Part shown: one piece after another, positions 57,401 to 64,000 of the stretch
Position numbering within the stretch: position 1 is the first letter of the stretch
How the letters are laid out: every line of letters starts with the position of its first letter
Origin: Halichondria panicea
Taxonomy: Eukaryota; Porifera; Demospongiae; Suberitida; Halichondriidae
NCBI RefSeq assembly: GCF_963675165.1
Contig: NC_087391.1
Location: 1,755,001 to 1,819,000 of the forward strand
DNA length: 64,000 bases
Direction of reading: 5' to 3'
The notes under the pieces: generated by a model
Told to the model about the DNA's origin: nothing
Seen by the model: only the letters and a program-made list of their open reading frames with translations
Databases searched by the model: none
Translations under genes and position numbers: made by a program

Positions 57401-60400
57401 TGAAATTTACCCGAAAAATATCCTGAATAACAAAAATACTACATACACAGAGCTATATAGCTAGCTAGCTAGAGACAGAGCTGTACATTTGGTTACAGCA
57501 GCTATTTCTTCTGGTAGAGTCTACATGTAGACTTTCACCAAGGTTAGTGTCAGATGGGCGTGGCCTGTCCATATAGGCTATTGTCAGCCTTCCCTCCGTT
57601 CAGACGATTGTTATCCACACTGTTGCAGGCTGTGAGTCCTTTGTTAACATAGCAGGCTATAAGGGTAGCTATTAGAACGCTATCACACGGGCTAGAAACC
57701 TTCACAATCCATAGGTGCCAACTGTCCCGAAACTCCCAGGACAGTCCCGGATTTGGAGGCTCTGTTCTGTGTCCCGTCCGGAAATTGCTATTTACCTGAA
57801 ATGTCCCAGATTTTCAAGGTTGCTGCTCCTACTGGGATAATACAGTCCGAAGAAGCTCAAAAATACTGCAACTATGGCTTGAAAGCTTAAATCATGAGCA
57901 GAATTCAGTTTCCTGAATTATGCTATCTGTCTATTGCTACAATCGGGTTAGAAAAAAGGGGTGGGGCTGCTGCACTGTTTTTGTGGGTGGGGCTCTCCAG
58001 AAGATCATACTGAGCATGCGCAGAAAGCAACCGCTAACAACAAATTTTTTGTCCGGGAAATTTTTCTTTGGAGGTTGGCACCTATGACAAACGCACTTCT
58101 ATCCACTTTCTTCAATCCACTTCTGTTCGTTGTGACGTCATTGCTTTACTGAGCATTATACAATGATATCCGGAGTCCCCAGTTTCTGGGGATTATGTGG
58201 CGCATGCGCAAACAGTCGATACCAGGCCCTCTCTTCTAGGAAGAGCGGCCTGGGATCGAGGCTATCACATAACATGTTATTAGTTTTAATAGTGGCAGAT
58301 TTTGATGTTAAAGTTTCGCTGTCAAACAAAAGCTAAAAGCTTGAACCTGCACGTTGGTCATTAGAAAATATAAATTCGAGGCATGCACTATAACATTATA
58401 TTACACATACGTGCCACATGGATACGTATTTGTTTATGGGAAAAGATTACTGGCTTCTTTGCTGGCTGTACATGTTGCCTTTACACAACAAGTTATTAGT
58501 TTTAATAGCGACAGATTTTGGTGTTAAAACTTCGTTGTCGAATAAAAGCTTGACGTTGGCAGCTATATACCCGACCTTTATTCTCAAGGTAGGCCTATTT
58601 TATGTACAGCTGAAGTGATCCCGTACCAAGAACAACGGAAAAGGGTCACTAAAGTAGAAAGCTAGAGTTGTGACTGGTTTCTTTGCTGGACTCTGGATCC
58701 TAGCACCAGGACCATGCATACTTCTCTAAGACTCCAGGCTTGTTCACTGTAATCATAGTTCACAGTGTATGCACTACTCAAATGTTTCAGCATGCATGTG
58801 TCCAGTCTGGGTCTATTGCTCCTGCATGTGCTAGACAGCTCAGTCATACATACTACATGCACTGCCATTATATCACTCCTCTGGTTTCTTTATAATCATG
58901 TCATCTGCCGAGGGTTTGCAAATCAGTGCTCTAGTTGTTGTAGCTGCTGCATGTTAGCACGAGACTTTTAATTTGTTGTCACATAAAGCAAGTTTGTCAA
59001 TTACCGTACATGGGGAAGGGCTTCAGTTTCAAGTTTAGATTTACACCCACGCACAGTGCAAATAACACAAAACAGTGCTATACTACGGGGGTATTTGTTA
59101 ACGGCAACATTTACTATAATCATAAGCAAAAATAAAGTTGAGCTCTGAAGAATAAGCAAACTAACAGTACACCAAGTACTTCATGGCTCAGGAAAGATGT
59201 TGCAGGTACAGAGTGAGACGTTTCTATTCTAAAGGAGCACTTTTGGTATTAATATGGACAACACTGATCAGTGCTACTATTTGGGGGTGTCATGGAGTAC
59301 TTGGTACTAGAATCAACAAGATTTTACCACCGAGATACAACTATGTAACAATTGCTGTACCAGCACCATTTTATGTCTGAATACCATTTCTAGGATGGAT
59401 GGCCGATGCAAAATATGGAAACTACAAAGTCTTCAAATTCGGTTCTGTTGTCCTATTTTTTGCAGCCACACTTGTGTCAATATTTTTCGTCTTTGTCATT
59501 CCTATTCCTGGGATAGAGTTGCTCAAGGCTATTGTAACGGGTATACAGTTTGTAGTTGTAGTTGTAGGTGCTACAGCATGCTTTGTGACAGCTTTACAGC
59601 TGGGGCTAGATCAAATGCCGGACGCTTCTTCTTCTAATATCAGTAGTTTTATCGCCTGGTTTGTTTTTTCCATGATTTTTGGTGTTTGGATTGCTGACAC
59701 AGTATCTTCACTAATGTATAATTGCACAGCTAACCATAATATCCAATTATTCAGTATTTTTCCACCACTGTGTATGACCATTGTCTGTTGTTCATTGTTT
59801 ATTCTCGCTCCAAAATGGCTGACTATTGAGCCCAACTGTCCTCAATCCGTGAAAACTATCTACCAAGTTCTCAAGTTTGCTAAACAACACAAGGCTCCCC
59901 TCAATCGCAGTGCTCTCACATACTGGGAGGAAGACATACCTTCAAGAATGGACTTGGGCAAGTCAAAGTATGGTGGACCTTTCACTGCAGAACAAGTTGA
60001 AGACGTGAAAACTTTCCTGAAAATGTTGGTCATTTGCATTCCCATGTTCTTAACATCACTAAGCTGGGCAGGATCTATGTACGACAATATGAAGATGATG
60101 CCAATACCAAACAGTTCCAACGTAAGCTCATGCTATTCGGCACTCATATACAGTTTTAGCTACAGCTCATGGTGGAGTACAATTGTAACAATAGTTTCCT
60201 ATGAATTTGCGCTCTATCCATTACTACACAACTCTGTACTAGCACTAAGTACTCTCAAAGGCTTTGGAATTGTAGGATTCTTTACATTGCTAACAAGCTC
60301 AGGCTACCTTGCGATATCTGTCATATCACCAGTTGATATTACATATCCACATTTCATAACAATCGCCCTGCTGAACGTTCTCAATGGATCTATAACTATG

Positions 60401-63400
60401 TTTCTACTTACTACTATGATTGAGTTTGTATGTTCTCAGTCCCCATACAACATGCGTGGACTACTAACGGGATATGCACATTTTCTGGTATTTCTTTCAA
60501 TATTCCTTAGTATCCTATTAAGTGAATTGATACGGGAATGGACAAGAAAGTCACAAAAACATTGCAACAGCTGCTGGTATGAACATAACTCCATCACAAC
60601 TACAACAATTCTAACTGTACTGGCTTTTACTGGATTTATTTCTCACTGCCTCCTGGCTCGCTGGTACAAAAGGAGAGTGAGAGACGATGGTTTTGTGCCT
60701 CAACATATAATCGAAGAGGTTTACGACCGTTACCTATCATCGATACCTATCATCAATTAAGGAGCTAGAACTTGAACCCGACAGTACAGTAGTTATTATT
60801 ATTATTTTACAGTGTACACAGTACATGCGTGAACATAACATACATTTACACTTTCACCTTAATAAATCATTATGGGTCTGTTATGAACAGCACTAATAAT
60901 TATGGCAATGTGCATATTACCTTTGTTTATATACGCTCGTACCTTGTCCGTTCGTAGTTTCAACATCAAATCTTCTAACAAACTCATTAAGATTCGGTCC
61001 AAACTGCACATCTTCTTCAGCTTTTCCTGAATACAATAGAAACTTGAATATAATTATGTGCACGACCTTCAATACAAACCTTTCCTTGCTTGTAAAAATA
61101 TGTGCAAAAGGAAAGCAGAAATTGCATGGTCTGTAAACGCAGTACGTGTGCATGTACCACCATGCATGGTATATGTAATAGATATACATGTAGAATGAGA
61201 GCGAGTTCATTGCCTGTATATAACACATGCTAAATGTGTTTTAATATCACGATAACAAAACAATATAACACGGAAGGGACTGTATGACTTTATTAACCTT
61301 GACAACGTGATATAATTATAGTTACACAATAGTCCTATTCGTTTAAGAGCCTGGAATTTTGATTGCTTTTTAAACGCCCACTAACTACTTCCTGTATAGC
61401 TTCCGCAGTAAAATTGTGCTGAGCTGGCACACCCTTTTACATTGAAGTCATTGTAAAATCAATGCGTTTTTGCAGCCTCTGCATTCTGCAATGCATGCGC
61501 TATTATTCTAGATAAAGGAAGTTTGTGAAATATTGAAGTAAGAGCTACACAATGGTTTTTGTCCCAGAGAGTGTTTGTCAACTGTCAGTGAGCTAGCTGG
61601 TCTTGAAGATACCTACTATACACACAGTAAGTGCAGTAGTAGTAGATCTAAGAGGTAGTCTAATGCTCAAGGATGATGGAACATCTTATATACATAGTAG
61701 GCATCTGCAGAATTGTGTAGAGGAGATGTTCCACTATCTTGGAGCATTAGTTTACCTCTTAGATCTACTACTACTGCACTATACTGCACTTACTGTGTAT
61801 ATGGTAGGTATCTTCAAGACCAGCTAGCTCACTGATAGTTGACAAACACTCTCTGGGACAAAAACCATTGTGTAGCTCTTACTTCAATATTTCACAAACT
61901 TCCTTTATCTAGAATAATAGCGCATGCATTGCAGAATGCAGAGGCTGCAAAAACGCATTGATTTTACAATGACTTCAATGTAAAAGGGCGTGCCAGCTCA
62001 GCACAATTTTACTGCGGAAGCTATACAGGAAGTAGTTAGTGGGCGTTCAAATAGCAATCAAAATTCCAGGCTCTTAAACGAATAGGACTATTAGGTTAAC
62101 ACTCACCAAGAAGGTAGTTAGCTGACAGGTGAGTGTTGATACTGGCATGGAGACCAGACACGAGTCTGTAGAAGGCTCTCTTCTCAAGACACATACCTAA
62201 AGGAGGGAGTGAGGGGTAGCAACAAGATGACACACAGAATGATAAGTAATAATCATGGCATGTTCTTTATCGAGAAGATTTTACTTATTTCATTTCAGTT
62301 ATTTTTTCTGCAAGCACACGTACAGGACATACACTACAGTACTATATAGTTGTCAGGCACGTACGTACCTTGCAGCAGAGAGGGATGGAAGAGTGGAATG
62401 GAGGTAGACTGGTCCACTCTCTCTGGTCTGTAGGAAAGTAGTACCATCATAACATACCGTATAGCATGACATTTTCAAGGGGCTTAATTTTCGCTGATTT
62501 CGTGGGTTAGCAATCTTACACGAAAATTAATTCCAAGAGAAAATTGTTAGAATTATTTGCTATAACGTGCAAAGATTAAAGGCGTGGCTTCCGGCAAGCA
62601 GTCATTCCACAAACATTGTGCAACGAAATGCTTTTAGAGGCCATTCCACGAAACATAAGTGCCTCGAAAATTTCGCGCTATACGGTAATACATGTATATA
62701 CATGTATAGTCTATGGTAAGGTAGAAGAAACTAAAGACGGAAGTAGAATCGTGAAAGTGAGAGGGTTTGGACAAAAAGGTGGTGAACTGACAATACACCT
62801 GAAGCAGTTTTCGTGGTAGATGGCCCTCCATATCCGCTGTGCAGAGTGGCCAGAATAGCCGGTGTACCTCTCAGGGTTCAGGGTGAGGTCAACGTACCGC
62901 AGCTCACTGGAGGTCTCGTCTGTAATTTAAAGAAGTTTATGAAATGAACGAAACATCCAAACTCACCTTCAGGTTGGCAGAAATTGTCCTCTGTCTCATC
63001 GTGTTCTTGCCAGATCAAAAAATCCTCCAGCTGCTGGATGCTACATGAGAAAGGGGGGTAGGTCGAAGGTACATGTATATTCTGGCTAAGGAGTGCTATA
63101 CCGAGTACCTGATGGTTTTGTCTATTGTACTGAGACTCTCCTCTTCGTCCGAGACCTGATCACATGACTCGATCACATGGCTGCTTACATCAGGGACATT
63201 AGTCTGAAAAGAAGTCAGGGTACATTTCAGTCAATGTTAATACGTATACTTTTGGTCAAAGAACAAGTACCAAAGAGGAAGTAGCATTTACACAGGAATT
63301 AGTGGGGTTACTAGTGGCCAGTGATTAAAACGCTCGACTCAAGAGCAATTTTCGAGTCCCACCAGTACTAGAAACTTTGTCAGTTTATGATGAGTTACTC

Positions 63401-63900
63401 AACAATACAGCAAGAAGTAACTTTGGTGGCCAAGCTTGCATTCACCAAAACTATGGGATTTTCTAAGGAGTTTACTCAGCTTTGCCCTGCACGGGGATCT
63501 GTCTCGACAGTAGCTTACTTCAGACTTCAGACCTTGTAGGCAGCTCTCCTAATTGCTAGTATCTCTGTGGCTACCCCTATGCATGCATACCCTCCAATCT
63601 TGATCTTTCCTCGCTAGCCACAACAGTGTTAAAAACCCGGTATAATCAAGACTCCTCACAAACCTCAAATTCTTGCATGGTTTGTTTCAGGTATCCTGGA
63701 ATTTCGTCCTACATTGAATCAACAAACACTCGTATACACACTTCATACACAAGTAACTACTGTACAATAACAGCTAATAGTAGTCCCACCACATTCTCAC
63801 GGACACACCCACCCACCTCGGAGCACTCCTCCACTTGACAGTCTCTCAGGACACAGCGACCATCGTCCGGCCAGAAGGGGCAGTGGCGATGGAGGTTCAC
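54488..63900 (-). CDS. ERO1: ERO1 endoplasmic reticulum thiol oxidase, 13 exons, 5' end beyond the window
   Basis: ERO1 is an FAD enzyme of the ER lumen that reoxidises protein disulfide isomerase with oxygen. Exons (minus): 63900-63817, 63708-63664, 63203-63109, 63040-62967, 62919-62799, 62427-62369, 62196-62107, 61026-60943, 56934-56775, 56099-56036, 55246-55160, 55021-54912, 54551-54506. All phases agree, giving 373 residues. Signatures: [11 protein letters not shown] then DCQVEEC (outer shuttle CxxxxC pair), [98 protein letters not shown] (inner CxxC) and GTALKILFS. The last exon may read through to the TAG at 54490-54488 (five more residues) or splice on at a gtgagt donor. The signal peptide and first exons lie to the right. 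The 4-kb intron 60942-56935 contains a transporter on the other strand. Confidence 0.93.
55347..55928. mobile_element. TAGCCTC...GAGGCTA element, copy 2, with 9-bp target-site duplication
   Basis: It starts tagcctccttcaccggcctt and ends cggcctgggatcgaggcta. The flanks actgtatat at 55338-55346 and 55929-55937 are identical. Subterminal gcatgcgc-containing blocks (ctgcttgcgcatgcgcac / gcgcatgcgcaagcag) are inverted. It is non-coding and lies in an ERO1 intron. Confidence 0.88.
56252..56744. mobile_element. Relative of the 26980-27762 element
   Basis: It shares in order tttttatgaacgtgggcgat, caccttctaccacccttcta, accgtattttatcatattga and agaaaaaggagagcctggga with copy 1. The ends tagccttgtccc and gggaccgagacta are diverged, and no clean target duplication remains. 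Confidence 0.65.
57311..58264. mobile_element. TAGCCTC...GAGGCTA element, copy 3, with 9-bp duplication and a nested insertion
   Basis: It is homologous to 55347-55928 (gtttgcgcatgcgcaaaatt, agatgggcgtggcctgtcc, cttcaatccacttctgttcg, cggcctgggatcgaggcta). The flanks tcacataac at 57302-57310 and 58265-58273 are identical. A 375-bp element at 57711-58085 interrupts it. Confidence 0.82.
57711..58085. mobile_element. MITE-like element nested in copy 3
   Basis: The short terminal inverted repeats are ataggtgccaac and gttggcacctat. The segment is absent from the otherwise collinear copy at 55347-55928, so it is a later insertion. Confidence 0.8.
59183..60760 (+). pseudogene. SLC15/POT-like proton-coupled transporter, right copy, one in-frame TGA
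   Basis: The frame of 526 codons is collinear with the left copy: [20 protein letters not shown], the POT signature [37 protein letters not shown], about ten or more hydrophobic segments, and a C-terminus [19 protein letters not shown]. The only break is TGA at 59378-59380 (codon 66), where the left copy has TGT (Cys) in FYICIPFFGW. The frame beyond is open to 60760, so a start at the methionine of GWMADA (59399) would lack the first transmembrane segments. The gene is nested antisense in an ERO1 intron. Readthrough, sequencing error or a recent loss are all possible. Confidence 0.82.
61328..62092. mobile_element. 765-bp near-perfect foldback element in an ERO1 intron
   Basis: The left arm (61328-61686, starting aatagtcctattcgtttaag) and right arm (61723-62092, ending cttaaacgaataggactatt) are almost fully complementary over about 360 bp, with a loop of about 36 bp. 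It encodes nothing recognisable. Its right end lies some 13 bp beyond the ERO1 exon 7 donor. The flanks agttacac and aggttaacac are similar but not an exact duplication. Confidence 0.92.
62455..62687. mobile_element. CCGTATAGCG MITE family, complete copy 2 (TA-flanked)
   Basis: It runs from taccgtatagcatgacattt to aaatttcgcgctatacggta. The interior is in reverse orientation to the copy at 52266-52482 (gcaaagattaaaggcgtggc). It lies in the ERO1 intron between exons 5 and 6. Confidence 0.82.
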
Positions 63901-64000
63901 CTGCACAGTAATAATGAGTAAGAACAAAAATCGTATATTTAATTTTGTAGCCAATGCTTTTTATACTCCACACACAGTACAAAATGAAGCTGCTTTATTA

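Larger units (their letters stand above)
54755..60790. repeat. Right arm of the large inverted segmental duplication
   Basis: It corresponds in reverse orientation to 36250-40118. The extra 2 kb relative to the left arm is accounted for by inserted elements (55347-55928, 56252-56744, 57311-58264). Confidence 0.85.

Noticed and set aside
59378-59380. In-frame TGA at a Cys position as a possible selenocysteine codon
   Set aside because: The family is not known to contain selenocysteine, I see no SECIS-like structure after the stop codon, and the other copy is also damaged, so loss of function is the simpler reading.
59395-59637. Open frame [11 protein letters not shown] overlapping the transporter, also present at the start of 36303-37670
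   Set aside because: It is the +1 frame of a conserved transmembrane region, created by out-of-frame reading.

Overview
The window is animal-type nuclear DNA: many short phase-consistent exons with GT...AG (twice GC...AG) introns, AT-rich spacers and a heavy load of small inverted-repeat elements. The mix of a WDFY3-type BEACH gene, ERO1, NACHT/NLR debris, GT92 glycosyltransferases, a kelch-associated TKL kinase and decayed non-LTR elements suggests a demosponge. That assignment is inference, because no species marker is present.

1-25 kb: a terminal exon of an aldo-keto reductase (+), a complete three-exon cytochrome b5-like gene (-), and head-to-head with it a complete 46-exon BEACH/WD40 gene of the WDFY3/WDFY4 (Alfy) type (+, 1347-24883). 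I could follow its reading frame through every junction to 3516 codons. It ends after the WD repeats with no FYVE finger. 25-27 kb is intergenic.

27-35 kb: two tandem GT92 (DUF23) type II glycosyltransferase copies, the second frameshifted. Between them lie a NACHT fragment fused to a non-LTR reverse transcriptase and a hAT-like foldback element. Beyond them lie a second hAT-like foldback (8-bp target-site duplication) and an NLR/NACHT pseudogene (-).

36-64 kb is organised around a large inverted segmental duplication. The right arm carries the 3' part of an ERO1 thiol-oxidase gene (-, 13 exons, running off the right edge), with an SLC15/POT-like transporter nested antisense in one intron. 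The left arm (36.25-40.12 kb) carries the same transporter and decayed ERO1 exons in opposite orientation. Each transporter copy has one different inactivating lesion. The spacer between the arms holds two dead non-LTR RT fragments, a TKL kinase lacking the catalytic aspartate, ankyrin exons resembling the C-terminus of type IV diacylglycerol kinases, a kelch-repeat block and a Ty1/copia fragment.

Small elements fall into families: a TAGCCTCGATCCCAGGC-ended family with 9-bp duplications (Mutator-like), a CCGTATAGCG-ended TA-flanked family (mariner-like), hAT-like foldbacks with 8-bp duplications, and a 765-bp foldback in an ERO1 intron. I found no clear-cut new defence or metabolic system. 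The most notable structures are the inverted ERO1/transporter duplication with complementary lesions, the NACHT-RT chimera, the interrupted kinase-kelch locus and two GC-AG introns with the same donor.
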